Below are positions 37,529 through 46,385 of a DNA stretch of 64,000 bases, in pieces. The DNA is taken from the NCBI GenBank assembly GCA_963800215.1, contig CAWCZY010000007.1:682001-746000 (forward strand), in the 5' to 3' direction. The notes under the pieces are model-generated. The model saw only the letters and a program-made list of their open reading frames with translations. It was not told the DNA's origin and searched no databases. The position numbers and the translations under genes were made by a program. This DNA is from JAJPKK01 sp963800215 (GTDB lineage Bacteria > Pseudomonadota > Alphaproteobacteria > Rhizobiales > Xanthobacteraceae). Position 1 is the first letter of the stretch, and each line of letters begins with the position of its first letter.

Positions 37529-39070
37529 GTGGCTGCGACCTATGACCTCGCCATCATCGGCGGCGGCATCAATGGCTGCGGCATCGCGCGCGACGCGGCC
37601 GGACGCGGGCTCGCGGTCTATCTCTGCGAGATGGACGATCTCGCGAGCGGCACTTCTTCGCGGTCGACCAAGCTGATCCATGGCGGCCTGCGGTACCTGG
37701 AATACGGTGATTTCCGGCTGGTGCGCGAAGCGCTGCGCGAGCGCGAGGTGCTGTGGCGCATCGCGCCCCACGTGATCCGGCCGATGCGGATCGTGCTGCC
37801 GTACCGCCGCGGGCTGCGGCCGGCATGGATGCTGCGGCTCGGCCTCTTCCTCTACGACCATTCCGGAGGCCGCAAGCTGTTGCCGCCCGCCCGCGTGCTC
37901 GATCTCGCGAGCGATCCCGCCGGGGCTCCCCTGAAGCCCGGAATGTTCAAGACCGGCTTCGAGTATTCCGATTGCCGGGTCGACGATGCGCGTCTCGTGG
38001 TGCTCAATGCCCGCGACGCCGCCGAGCATGGCGCGGTCATTCGTCCGCGGACCAAGGCGGTCGCGGCGGCACGCCGCGGCGGCGGCTGGCATGTCACCGT
38101 CGAGGACGGCAGGGGACGCGAGACGATCCACGCCCGTGCCCTGGTGAACGCCGCCGGTCCGTGGGTCGCCCGGACGCTGTCCTCATGCCTTGGGCTTCGG
38201 ACCCGGGAGCAGGTTCGTCTGGTCCAGGGCTCCCATGTGGTGGTGCCGCGGCTTTTCGATCACGATCGGTCCTATGTGTTCCAGAACCCGGACGGGCGCA
38301 TCGTGTTCGCCATCCCCTATGAGGGCGCCTACACGATGATCGGCACGACCGAGGTCGATTACGCGGGCGATCCCGGGCGGGCCGTCGCCGGCCCGGAAGA
38401 GATCGCCTATCTGTGCAGGGCCGCGTCCGACTATTTCGCGGTACCGGTCTTGCCCGGCGATGTGGTGTGGAGCTTTTCCGGGGTGCGGCCGCTCCATGAC
38501 GACCATGCCAGCGACCCCAAGGCGGCGACCCGCGACTATGTCTTGGAGCTCGATTCAGCGCCGGGCGAGGCGCCGCTGCTGTCGATCTTCGGCGGCAAGA
38601 TCACGACCTACCGGCGTCTCGCCGAGACCGCGCTAGAACGGCTCGCGCCCTATCTGCCGTCGGCTAGCCGGCAATCGGCCGGCTGGACACGGGACGCGCC
38701 GTTGCCGGGCGGGGACTTCGCCGTGGATGGGCTCGCGGCGCTCGCCGATGCCCTTGCGGCGGAGTTTGCGTTCCTCCCGGCACCGCTGGCGGGCCGTCTC
38801 GCCGCGGCCTATGGAACGCGGGCGCGAAGCATCCTCGCCGGCGCACGCACCCGGGCCGACCTCGGCATCTCATTCGGCGCGACCCTCACCGAGGCCGAGG
38901 TGCGATACTTGATGGCGCAGGAATGGGCGCAAACCGCCGACGACGTGTTGTGGCGCCGCACCAAGCTTGGGCTCGCCCTCTCCGATGGCGAGGCGGGCAC
39001 GCTCGACCGCTTCATGGCGGCAGCCTCCGGCGATGGCGTCGCCGCGGCGGCACAACGTACGGCGCAATAG
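37529..39070 (+). CDS. glpD: Glycerol-3-phosphate dehydrogenase (aerobic, FAD)
   Basis: A 513-residue membrane-associated flavoprotein that oxidises sn-glycerol 3-phosphate to dihydroxyacetone phosphate and feeds electrons to quinone. It has the FAD site YDLAIIGGGINGCGIARDAA at the start, SGTSSRSTKLIHGGLRYLEY, NAAGPWVA, the substrate-side FAIPYEGAYTMIGTTEVDY and GVRPL, and the C-terminal DAO domain after FGGKITTYRRLAETAL. The start is GTG 37529, with GGAGG 7-9 bases upstream. An upstream ATG in frame lacks this. It is followed 22 bases later by glpK, forming a glycerol-use operon. No glp regulator or transporter is in the window. Confidence 0.95.
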   Translation: MAATYDLAIIGGGINGCGIARDAAGRGLAVYLCEMDDLASGTSSRSTKLIHGGLRYLEYGDFRLVREALREREVLWRIAPHVIRPMRIVLPYRRGLRPAWMLRLGLFLYDHSGGRKLLPPARVLDLASDPAGAPLKPGMFKTGFEYSDCRVDDARLVVLNARDAAEHGAVIRPRTKAVAAARRGGGWHVTVEDGRGRETIHARALVNAAGPWVARTLSSCLGLRTREQVRLVQGSHVVVPRLFDHDRSYVFQNPDGRIVFAIPYEGAYTMIGTTEVDYAGDPGRAVAGPEEIAYLCRAASDYFAVPVLPGDVVWSFSGVRPLHDDHASDPKAATRDYVLELDSAPGEAPLLSIFGGKITTYRRLAETALERLAPYLPSASRQSAGWTRDAPLPGGDFAVDGLAALADALAAEFAFLPAPLAGRLAAAYGTRARSILAGARTRADLGISFGATLTEAEVRYLMAQEWAQTADDVLWRRTKLGLALSDGEAGTLDRFMAAASGDGVAAAAQRTAQ

Positions 39071-39092
39071 AACCGCGCAGCATTCGGAACCC

Positions 39093-40595
39093 ATGACGAA
39101 CCACATTCTCGCCATCGACCAGGGCACCACCTCCTCCCGCGCCATCGTGTTCCGCGCCGACTGCACCATCGCGGCCATTGCCCAGCAGGAATTTCCCCAG
39201 CACTATCCGGCCTCCGGCTGGGTCGAGCACGACCCGGAGGATTTGTGGCGCAGCGTGCTCGCGGCCTGCCGCGCGGCGATCGCCAAGGCGGGCCTCGCGG
39301 CGCGCGACATCGCGGCGGTGGGGATCGCCAATCAGCGCGAGACGACCCTCGTTTGGGACCGCGCCACCGGGCGGCCGATCCACAATGCGATCGTCTGGCA
39401 GGATCGGCGCACCGCCGACATGTGCCGGGAGTTGAAGGACGCCGGCGGCGAGGAATTGGTCGCCCGGCGCTCCGGCCTGCTGCTCGACCCGTATTTCTCC
39501 GCCTCCAAGATCGCCTGGCTGCTGGACAATGCCGCGGGCGCGCGGGCCAAGGCCGAGCGCGGCGCGCTCGCCTTCGGGACCGTGGACTCGTTCCTGTTGT
39601 GGCGGCTGACGGGCGGCGCGGTGCACGCAACGGACGCGACCAATGCGTCGCGCACGGCGCTCTACGATATCCACGCCAATGCCTGGAGCAAAGAACTGTG
39701 CGCGCTGTTCGGGGTGCCGCGCGAAATCCTACCCGAAGTGCGCGACTGCGCCGCCGAATACGGCGCGACCACGCCCGATCTGTTCGGCGCCGCGATCCCG
39801 ATCCGCGGCATCGCCGGCGACCAGCAGGCGGCGCTGATGGGCCAGGCCTGCTTCACGCCGGGCATGATGAAGGCGACCTACGGCACCGGCTGCTTCGCCA
39901 TTCTCAACACCGGCACGACTACGGTGGCGTCGCGCAACCGGCTCATTTCGACCATCGCGTACCGGCTCGGCGGCGAGACCGTGTACGGCCTCGAGGGCGC
40001 GATCTTCATCGCCGGCGCCGCCGTGCAATGGCTGCGCGACGGGCTGGGCATCGTGGCGTCCGCCGCCGCGACCGAGGCGATGGCCGCGGCCGCCGATCCG
40101 GGCCAGGAGGTCATTCTTGTACCCGCCTTCGTCGGCCTCGGCGCACCCTATTGGGACGCCGAGGCGCGCGGCGCGCTGTTCGGCCTGACGCGCGCCACCG
40201 GCCCGAACGAGTTCGCGCGCGCCGCGCTCGAAAGCGTGTGTTTCCAAACCCTCGATCTCGTCGAGGCGATGCGATCCGATTGCGGCGACATGGCCGATAC
40301 GGTGCTGCGGGTCGACGGCGGCATGGTGGCCTCCGATTGGACCATGCAGCGGCTTGCCGACATTCTCGGCGCGCCCATCGACCGCCCGACCATAGGGGAG
40401 ACGACGGCTCTCGGCGCCGCCTATCTGGCCGGGCTGCAATCGGGCCTCTATCCGGAGCCGGACGCATTCGCGGCGCGCTGGGCGCTGGACCGCCGCTTCA
40501 CCGCCGCGATGGATGACGCCACACGCGTGCGCAAAATCGCCGCCTGGAAGGACGCCGTCGCCCGGACGCTGACAAGGGCCGCCACGATCCGGTAG
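39093..40595 (+). CDS. glpK: Glycerol kinase
   Basis: A 500-residue FGGY-family kinase that phosphorylates glycerol with ATP to sn-glycerol 3-phosphate, the substrate of GlpD. Landmarks: ILAIDQGTTSSRAIVFRADC at the start, PASGWVEHDPEDLW, GIANQRETTLVWDRATGRPI, NAIVWQDRRTADMC, GTVDSFLLWRLTGG, TNASRTALYDIH, IAGDQQAALMGQACF, GTGCFAILNTG and PYWDAEARGALFGLTRATGP. Length and motifs are normal. ATG 39093 matches the family start; an in-frame upstream ATG inside glpD is not used. The short gap to glpD supports co-transcription. Confidence 0.96.
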   Translation: MTNHILAIDQGTTSSRAIVFRADCTIAAIAQQEFPQHYPASGWVEHDPEDLWRSVLAACRAAIAKAGLAARDIAAVGIANQRETTLVWDRATGRPIHNAIVWQDRRTADMCRELKDAGGEELVARRSGLLLDPYFSASKIAWLLDNAAGARAKAERGALAFGTVDSFLLWRLTGGAVHATDATNASRTALYDIHANAWSKELCALFGVPREILPEVRDCAAEYGATTPDLFGAAIPIRGIAGDQQAALMGQACFTPGMMKATYGTGCFAILNTGTTTVASRNRLISTIAYRLGGETVYGLEGAIFIAGAAVQWLRDGLGIVASAAATEAMAAAADPGQEVILVPAFVGLGAPYWDAEARGALFGLTRATGPNEFARAALESVCFQTLDLVEAMRSDCGDMADTVLRVDGGMVASDWTMQRLADILGAPIDRPTIGETTALGAAYLAGLQSGLYPEPDAFAARWALDRRFTAAMDDATRVRKIAAWKDAVARTLTRAATIR

Positions 40596-40637
40596 CGGTC
40601 CGATGCCAACATTTCCCAAAACTTCGGACACACGCAA

Positions 40638-41210
40638 TCAGGCGGCGCGTGACAGTGCGGCCGCTTTGCGCCGCAAAGCCGGCACGGCCGCGGACATATC
40701 GGCCGCAGTGTGCGCCAGCGCGCCGGTGGCGCAAACGAGGCCTGTGGCGGCGGCATTCGCCTCCGGAACCAGGGCCACACCGAGCAGGCGGCGCCGTTCC
40801 CATGGCCCCGGCAGCGACAGCCCCTCGGTACGCGCCGCGGAAAAGCCGAAGCGGGCGTAATATGGCGGGTCTCCAACCAGCAATATCTCCCGGTGGCCGA
40901 GTTGCCGCGCGTCGCGAAGCGCCCGCTCCATGAGCGCCGCGCCGACACCGCGGTTGCGGTAATCCGGATCGACCGCGAGCGGACCGAGCAGCAAGGCCGG
41001 CCGCCCGGGTCCGGCCGACACGTGCCAAAGCCGGACCGTGCCGATCAGGCGGTTGCGTTGCGACGCCACGAAGGACAGCCCGCCGGCCGGCAACCGCCCT
41101 TCGCGCAGCCGCTCGCAGGTCTTCGCAAATCGGGCCGCCCCGAACACGAGGTCCAGCAGGGCATCGCGTGGCGCGGCATCGGCCGGACGTTCATGGCGAA
41201 TCCTGGTCAT
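40638..41210 (-). CDS. GNAT-family N-acetyltransferase
   Basis: A 190-residue protein with the GNAT fold: RDALLDLVFGAARFAKTCER, GLSFVASQRNRLIGTVRLWH, LLLGPLAVDPDYRNRGVGAA, LMERALRDARQLGHREILLV and YYARFGFSAARTEGLSL. The GVGAALME turn is the acetyl-CoA phosphate loop. The set LGPLAVDPDYRNRGVG plus DPPYYARFGF marks the YhbS-like subgroup, whose substrates are mostly unknown. Its ATG is 17 bases beyond the restored end of the ABC ATPase gene on the same strand, so it is probably the last gene of the PaaK-like/ABC operon and may acetylate its product. Confidence 0.85.
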   Translation of the reverse strand: MTRIRHERPADAAPRDALLDLVFGAARFAKTCERLREGRLPAGGLSFVASQRNRLIGTVRLWHVSAGPGRPALLLGPLAVDPDYRNRGVGAALMERALRDARQLGHREILLVGDPPYYARFGFSAARTEGLSLPGPWERRRLLGVALVPEANAAATGLVCATGALAHTAADMSAAVPALRRKAAALSRAA

Positions 41211-41226
41211 TGCCGCAGGGCCTCCC

Positions 41227-42196
41227 CTATTTCAGCGATGTCGCGTGCAGGCCGGTTTGCCGGTCGAGTTTCTCCGACCAGGATTCGGCGTCGCGGGAAA
41301 TCTGGAGGAAGACCTCTTGGAGTTCCGCCGCAGTCATAGGATCGGATGAGTTCTCGAGGGGTTCCGATTTCGACGACGCGGCCGCGGCTCATGATCACGA
41401 CGTAATCGCACAATCGCTCCACCTCCACCATGTTGTGGGAGGAGAGCAGGATGGTGGCTTGGTGCTGGTTGCGATAAGCCTGCAGCCGGTCGCGCATCCA
41501 CTCGGCGCGATCGGGATCGAGCGAGGCCGTCGGCTCGTCGAGCAACAAGACTTCGGGCTTGTTGAGGAGCGCCTTGGCGAGAGACACGCGCGTCTTCTGG
41601 CCGGCCGAAAGGCGCCCGGTCTCACGGTTGAGCACCTCGCCGAGCCCGAATTCTTCCACCAGATGGCCGATCCGTGCCTTCAGGTCCAGCACGCCGTAGA
41701 GGCGCCCGAATACGTCGAGATTCTCGCGCACCGTCAGCTGCGACGGCATCGCCACGTAAGGACTTTGAAAGTTCATGCGCTTGAGCACTTTGTGGCGCGC
41801 GCTCGCCATGTCGTGACCGAGCACGCGGACGCTCCCATGGGTCGGAATCACGAGCCCCATGATCATCGCGATGGTCGTGGTCTTACCGGCGCCGTTGCCG
41901 CCGAGGAGACCGAGGGTCGCGCCCTTCGGCACGATGAAGCTGACGTCGTCTACGGCGAAGTACGACCTGTACCTCTTGGTGAGGTTCTCCAGCACGATCG
42001 GGGCCGTGGCGGGAGCCGGGCGCGGCGGGTCCCGATGTGTCGGGCCTTGACGCATCGCACCTTGATACGCCGAGCCCTGATGCGGCGCCTCGTGGTACGA
42101 AACGTCATGCCGCGACAGGTCGAACCATTCGTCAACGGCGGCGGGACGCACTGCGATTTCGGACCCGTCACGCCAGAATTTTTCCATGCGGTTCAT
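41227..42196 (-). CDS. ABC-2-type exporter ATPase; frameshift near the C-terminus
   Basis: Starts with a leader of about 65 residues not usual for the family (KFWRDGSEIAVRPAAVDEWF and a His/Gln/Pro-rich stretch), then the ABC domain: IVLENLTKRYRSYFAVDDVS, Walker A GGNGAGKTTT, signature LSAGQKTRVSLAKALLNKPE, Walker B VLLLDEPTASLDP and the H-loop SSHNMVEVERL. A surplus base near 41338 shifts the frame. Corrected, the end reads MTAAELQEVFLQISRDAESW and stops at 41227, the usual EVFL-type end of this subfamily (NodI/CcmA-like). ATG 42196 has GGAG 9 bases upstream. The permease gene precedes it. Confidence 0.87.
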
Positions 42197-42236
42197 GATC
42201 GTTGCTCCGGTCGCCGCCGACGGCGCCATTTCGGCG

Positions 42237-43034
42237 TCATTCGCCCATCGTAAGCAGCGCGCCCTTGTGGCGTGCGCTCTGCATCAGCAGCATGAATGTC
42301 CCGAACCCCAGGCCCAGACAGGCCAGGTTCAACGCGAGCGCCTCCAGCATCAGGTCGGCACGAAACAACCCGTCGATCAGCGCCGCTCTCATGCCCTCGA
42401 ACACGTAGGTCGGCGGCAGCATCCAGGCGACCGGCCGCAGCCAGACCGGCAGGATGGAGACCGGGTAATAGACGCACGACACCGGCAACAGCAGCATCAT
42501 GACGGACCAGGCGAAACTCTGCGCGCCGGAACCGTTGCGCAGAATCAATCCGGATACCACGAGCCCGACCGCCCAACTCGTGAACACGAGATTGGCGAAA
42601 AACGCGACGAGGGCAAATCCGAGCCCGTAGACGTTGAAGCCGAACAGGACCAGCGCCAGCAAGCTCACCGGCGCCATGCCGACGACGAGCCGGATCAGGC
42701 TCATCACCATCAGCGAGGCGGCAAACTCCGCCGGTTGCAGCGGACTCATCATGAGGTTGGCGACGTTGCGCGACCAGACCTCCTCGAGGAACGAGAAGGT
42801 GAAGCCGAGCTGGCCGCGGAACAGCACGTCCCACAACATCACCGCCCCCAGCAGACCGCCGGCGGTCGCGACGGCCGTGGGCTTGTTGTCGGTGAACCAG
42901 AAGGTGAGCAGCCCCCAGACGATCATGTTCATGGTCGGCCAATAGACGAGCTCGATCAGCCGCGGCCATGACGCCCGCAGCAGGTACCAGTATCGCAGCG
43001 TCATGGCGGCTACGCGCCCGAGAGAGTCGCTCAT
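42237..43034 (-). CDS. ABC-2-type transport permease
   Basis: A 265-residue inner-membrane protein with about six segments. It has the ABC-2 pattern: MTLRYWYLLRASWPRLIELV, YWPTMNMIVWGLLTFWF, GFTFSFLEEVWSRNVANLMM, SPLQPAEFAASLM, NGSGAQSFAWSVMMLLLPVS, CVYYPVSILPVWLRPVAWML, and PPTYVFEGMRAALIDG. The motifs EEVWSRNVANLMMSP and PPTYVFEGMR are those of the NodJ/polysaccharide-export permeases. It pairs with the ATPase 40 bases downstream to move a product, perhaps a polymer, glycolipid or small molecule, outward. ATG 43034 is preferred to ATG 43055 by alignment with the family start. Confidence 0.88.
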   Translation of the reverse strand: MSDSLGRVAAMTLRYWYLLRASWPRLIELVYWPTMNMIVWGLLTFWFTDNKPTAVATAGGLLGAVMLWDVLFRGQLGFTFSFLEEVWSRNVANLMMSPLQPAEFAASLMVMSLIRLVVGMAPVSLLALVLFGFNVYGLGFALVAFFANLVFTSWAVGLVVSGLILRNGSGAQSFAWSVMMLLLPVSCVYYPVSILPVWLRPVAWMLPPTYVFEGMRAALIDGLFRADLMLEALALNLACLGLGFGTFMLLMQSARHKGALLTMGE

Positions 43035-43092
43035 TTGGATAATCCGTTCCTGCAATCCGCGGAGTGAAGAAACGAGGAGCCGACCGGCTCCT

Positions 43093-44586
43093 CTATGACG
43101 CCTTGACTTCGCAACGGATCGGCCGGCGCTTGCCGGTCCGGGCCGGGAACGACGTGACCACGTTGGCCTTCACGTCGACGGGGTGCTCCAGGCACATCGC
43201 CAGGAGGTCTTCCAGATGGGCGACCGAGCCGTGCACACGCGATTCGACCGTCGCCCCGCCGAGCACGAACGTCGCCTCGACGAAATCCGGCCGCTTCTGG
43301 ACCAGCTCGAACTGAGCCAAATGCAGGTTGCTGTCGAACATCCAGCGGTAAGTGACGTCGAGCAGGCTTCCGGCGGGAACCTTGCGGCCATGCTTGTTGA
43401 TGAAGGCATCGTTCATGCGCCCGTCGATGCTGGAGATCTGCGACCAGTTGATATCGCACGGCTCGGGGTCGGCCGGCCGCGTCAGCAGATCGCCTTGGAC
43501 GTATCTGATGAACGGCATCGCGGAGTTGAGCAGATTGGTTACGACGGCGAGGCCGGAACTGCCGGGAACCTGCGGCTTCAGCGTCACGGGATCGAGCACG
43601 TCGAGGTGCACGGAATCCTCGCACACATGATAGTGGCCGCACGGCATTTCGAGCGCGATCCGCGTCGCCTCTTCGGAGCTGTATTCGTCCAGCACCGGGC
43701 AACCCAATCGCTCCGACCACGCCTTGCGCGCATGGCGCGACGAATATTCCGAATGGGTGACGGCGAGATTGAGATTCGCGCTGAATTCGTCCGCATGCGG
43801 CAGCAGGGCTTCGAGGTTCGACGGATAGCAGGACAGTATCCGCGGCGCGAGCTCGCGCAGGTGCGTGGCGACGCGCGCCGGCGGTATGACGTTGGAAATG
43901 AACGCCGTCGGATACTTGCCGTTCACCGAGTCGTACCACCACGGCACGGTATAGACGTGCGCGAGCAGATCTTCGGGGGTGTACTTGTTTCCGCTTTGCA
44001 GCGCGAACTGCCTGATGCCCTGGATTGTGTCGGTCAGGACGGCGTCATAGTCCACCCGGATCAGCAGCGTCTGGCCGGAAGACCCCGAAGACCGCGTCGC
44101 GAAGAGGTCGTCCGGATAGAAGCGTGGGTTCAGGCAGCGGTTCGGAAACGCCGCGACCAGCTCGGGCTTGGTGATGACCGGGATCTTCTGGATATCGTCG
44201 TAACCGCGCAGGTCGGACGGGCTGAATCCGGCGGCCTTGTATTTATCCCGATAGACCGGGATGTCGTAGTAGGCCATCTCGACGAGGCCGTAGATGCGCT
44301 CGAACTGCTGCTGCCTGATCTGCGACACCGGCAGGAACGGATGCTCCATGCAGGTCTTCAAATAAGCCATCCCGGCGCGCCGGAAGTATTCCGGGGATTC
44401 GTCCCCGGCGCGTGTGTATTCGGGGCGGGTCCGCTCGGACTCCCAGAATTCGAGCTTCTTTCGCCGTGGTGCACTTACCTGCTGCACCAGTGCGAGTTTC
44501 GGCCGATCCTCCTTGGCGATCGGCAGATCGAAGTCCGCCGCCACGTCTCGCTGGTCGGTGATCGTGCGCTTGAGTGACGTTTTCAT
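43093..44586 (-). CDS. PaaK-like adenylate-forming enzyme
   Basis: A 497-residue member of the phenylacetate-CoA ligase/PaaK-like adenylating group. After a Pro/Lys-rich start it has QFERIYGLVEMAYYDIPVYR and KYKAAGFSPSDLRGYDDIQK, IPVITKPELVAAFP, the phosphate-binding loop LFATRSSGSSGQTLLIRVDY, then CPVLDEYSSEEATRIALEMP (the E-ATRIA-type A5 motif), HVCEDSVHLDVLDPVTL, and a C-terminal FVLGGATVESRVHGSVAHLE. It activates a carboxylic acid as an acyl-adenylate; whether CoA, an amine or a carrier protein takes it is unknown. ATG 44586 has GGAGA 7 bases upstream. It heads an operon with an ABC-2 exporter and a GNAT enzyme, a layout that suggests synthesis and export of a small product. Confidence 0.82.
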   Translation of the reverse strand: MKTSLKRTITDQRDVAADFDLPIAKEDRPKLALVQQVSAPRRKKLEFWESERTRPEYTRAGDESPEYFRRAGMAYLKTCMEHPFLPVSQIRQQQFERIYGLVEMAYYDIPVYRDKYKAAGFSPSDLRGYDDIQKIPVITKPELVAAFPNRCLNPRFYPDDLFATRSSGSSGQTLLIRVDYDAVLTDTIQGIRQFALQSGNKYTPEDLLAHVYTVPWWYDSVNGKYPTAFISNVIPPARVATHLRELAPRILSCYPSNLEALLPHADEFSANLNLAVTHSEYSSRHARKAWSERLGCPVLDEYSSEEATRIALEMPCGHYHVCEDSVHLDVLDPVTLKPQVPGSSGLAVVTNLLNSAMPFIRYVQGDLLTRPADPEPCDINWSQISSIDGRMNDAFINKHGRKVPAGSLLDVTYRWMFDSNLHLAQFELVQKRPDFVEATFVLGGATVESRVHGSVAHLEDLLAMCLEHPVDVKANVVTSFPARTGKRRPIRCEVKAS

Positions 44587-44943
44587 GTTAGTTCTCCAAC
44601 TTGCCGGTTTGTGCGTTGCTGCCCCTCGCGGGCTCGTCCCTTTGGTGTTCGCCGTCGCCCATCCCGGTTTCCGCGCCAAACCGGGAGTGTGACGGCCATC
44701 ACTATGTTCATGAATTGTTCATCGACCGCTCGAAGGACGGCGATGCCGAGGGGCGCGATCTGCTGAATGAAGATCGGCGGGATTTGTCGAATATCCGTGC
44801 CTCACTGCGGAAGGCGCGGCGCATCAAATGCTTTGCCAGCGGACACTCCGCATCGGCACAGGTGATGCGAGGACACTGGCGCCGCGATCAGCGGGTGCGC
44901 AGCGTTCCGGCGCCGACGAAAACCCGGCGCCGGAGCGCCATCC
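44587..44943. other. Gap upstream of the PaaK-like operon
   Basis: No gene supported. The region should hold the operon's promoter. An inverted pair CGGTTTGTGCG ... GCGCCAAACCG lies at about 44606-44684. Confidence 0.35.
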
Positions 44944-45030
44944 TTTCGAATCGAATCGGACAGCGCTCGAATCGGTTTTGGTTTGAGTATGATCTCGTCC
45001 GAAAAGTCCGCGACCTTTCAGGATCACGAT
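44944..45030. repeat. Intergenic repeat (family B), copy 1
   Basis: Contains TCGAATCGGACAGCGCTCGA, then AGTATGATCTCGTCCGAAAA and a short GTCCGCGACCTTTCAGGATC stem. The same order recurs at 45972-46056 and, reversed, at 59486-59576. Confidence 0.65.
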
Positions 45031-45869
45031 CTATCTTGCGGGGTATTGTTCGCGCGGGTCCAGGTCTGACCGCCGCAGAAAAATCCACCGAGAACGCAGC
45101 CCTCGACCCGCAGGACGTCGGCGCTCTTGAGCGTCATGTTCGATGCGTAGGTGTTGCCGCTCTTCGGGTTGTAAACCTGCCCGTCCCAGCGCTCCTTCTT
45201 CGTCGGCTTCATGTCGATCAGGACCGCCAATCCGAGCAGGGGCCGGTCGCGCTTGCCGGCGTCCGGATTATGCCGGTCGGTATCGTCGGGGCTGGCGGCG
45301 GCGATGACGCCGCACAGTGCCTGCCCGCAGGGGCGGATTTGCACGCGTCCCTCGCCGTCTTCCGTGTTCCACTCGCCGATCGGGCTCTCGGCGTCCGAGA
45401 CGACCGGCGCGGCTGCAGGCACGGGCACGGCCACGACCTTCTGCTCCGCAGGAGCGACGGCGTTCTTGGTGATGGGCGTGGGGTTTGGGCTCTCCTCGAT
45501 GCGCGGTGCCGGACGGTCGTCGTTTCGAGCGGCTGCCGGCTCATTGCTCCGGCTGGAGATCACGGTCTGGTCTTCGGTGTGGAGGGGCGGCGAGGCCCCG
45601 ACCGGCGTTACCCAGCCGGACGGCGCGGGGGTCTTGCCGCGCTCCCTGGCAAGCCTGTTCCCGAGGTCCAAGTCTTTGAGCGCCGAGGGAATATCGGATC
45701 TCCTCACGACGAATTTCTGCTTGCCCCACGAGATCGTGCTGCAGGTGCCGTTACCGCAATCCCCGACCTTCAATTGACGGCCCCTGATGAGCGTGTCGAG
45801 AATCGAGCCCGCATGGGCGGCCGAACCGCCGAACAGTGCGAGAGCGGTAGCGATACACAGTGCTTTCAT
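45024..45869 (-). CDS. DUF2147 exported protein
   Basis: A 281-residue protein. A signal peptide (MKALCIATALALFGGSAAHA) precedes a short domain (ILDTLIRGRQLKVGDCGNGT, with KQKFVVRRSDIPSAL), then a low-complexity Pro/Ala/Asn linker (about 90-165). The C-terminal DUF2147 domain reads PIGEWNTEDGEGRVQIRPCG, QALCGVIAAASP, LLGLAVLIDMKPTKKERWDG, YNPKSGNTYASNMTLKSADV and LRVEGCVLGGFFCGGQTWTR. It is typical of rhizobial secreted DUF2147 proteins, whose function is unknown. The N-terminal part and linker are unusual for the family, in which DUF2147 often stands alone. AGGGAA precedes ATG 45869 by 7 bases. Confidence 0.82.
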   Translation of the reverse strand: MKALCIATALALFGGSAAHAGSILDTLIRGRQLKVGDCGNGTCSTISWGKQKFVVRRSDIPSALKDLDLGNRLARERGKTPAPSGWVTPVGASPPLHTEDQTVISSRSNEPAAARNDDRPAPRIEESPNPTPITKNAVAPAEQKVVAVPVPAAAPVVSDAESPIGEWNTEDGEGRVQIRPCGQALCGVIAAASPDDTDRHNPDAGKRDRPLLGLAVLIDMKPTKKERWDGQVYNPKSGNTYASNMTLKSADVLRVEGCVLGGFFCGGQTWTRANNTPQDRS

Positions 45870-45971
45870 GACGAACGTTCCCTCGAGAACCGGATCGAAG
45901 CGTGAGGGCATGATCTAGGGGGGCGGCGCGGGAAGGTATGCGACGGAGATCACATTTGAGCGCTATCTTTC

Positions 45972-46056
45972 GAATGAATCGGATAGCGTTCAAATCTCCT
46001 TCAGTTTCAGCATGATCCTGCCCGAAAAGTCTGCAACTTTTCGGGCTCACGCTCTG
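45972..46056. repeat. Intergenic repeat (family B), copy 2
   Basis: Shares AATGAATCGGATAGCG, CAGCATGATCCTGCCCGAAA and a CTGCAACTTTTCGGGCTCAC hairpin with the other copies. It stands just upstream of the DUF2147 gene on the minus strand. Confidence 0.65.
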
Positions 46057-46121
46057 GCCCTTCGTCGAAACCCGTTGAAAACGGCGCCGGGCCGTCGGTC
46101 ATCGGTGACGCCGCGCGCCGA

Positions 46122-46214
46122 GCCGGCGAATTGTCGCCGGCGCTCCATCGCCTGCCGGTGGAGCGACTCCGGCGGAAGTTCGGCCAGCTCCATGGGAATG
46201 CCGTTCGGGTCGAC
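46122..46214. repeat. 93-bp direct repeat, left copy (partial duplication of a VOC gene end)
   Basis: Nearly identical (about six mismatches) to 48100-48192, which is the 3' end of the VOC gene. On the minus strand it encodes NGIPMELAELPPESLHRQAM, a copy of the VOC protein's C-terminus, in an otherwise unsupported stretch. The two copies flank the MBL gene at 46386-48047. Confidence 0.75.
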
Positions 46215-46385
46215 GCTGACAAGGGCCGCCGCGATCCAGTCGTCGCGCCGTCCTTGTATGGTGCGGGCCGCCAAGGCAGACTGATCCGGACGATCGGGTA
46301 CCGCCGCAGAACATGCGCTCCCCGCTGACACGGCCAATGCAAGCGCAACGATTTCCGACCGAGCCGTCAGGCATTATCGCAACGG

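Noticed and set aside
46057..46337. Second VOC-like gene
   Set aside because: Only the last 25 or so residues resemble the VOC protein; the rest is not coding-like, so it is treated as a duplicated fragment.
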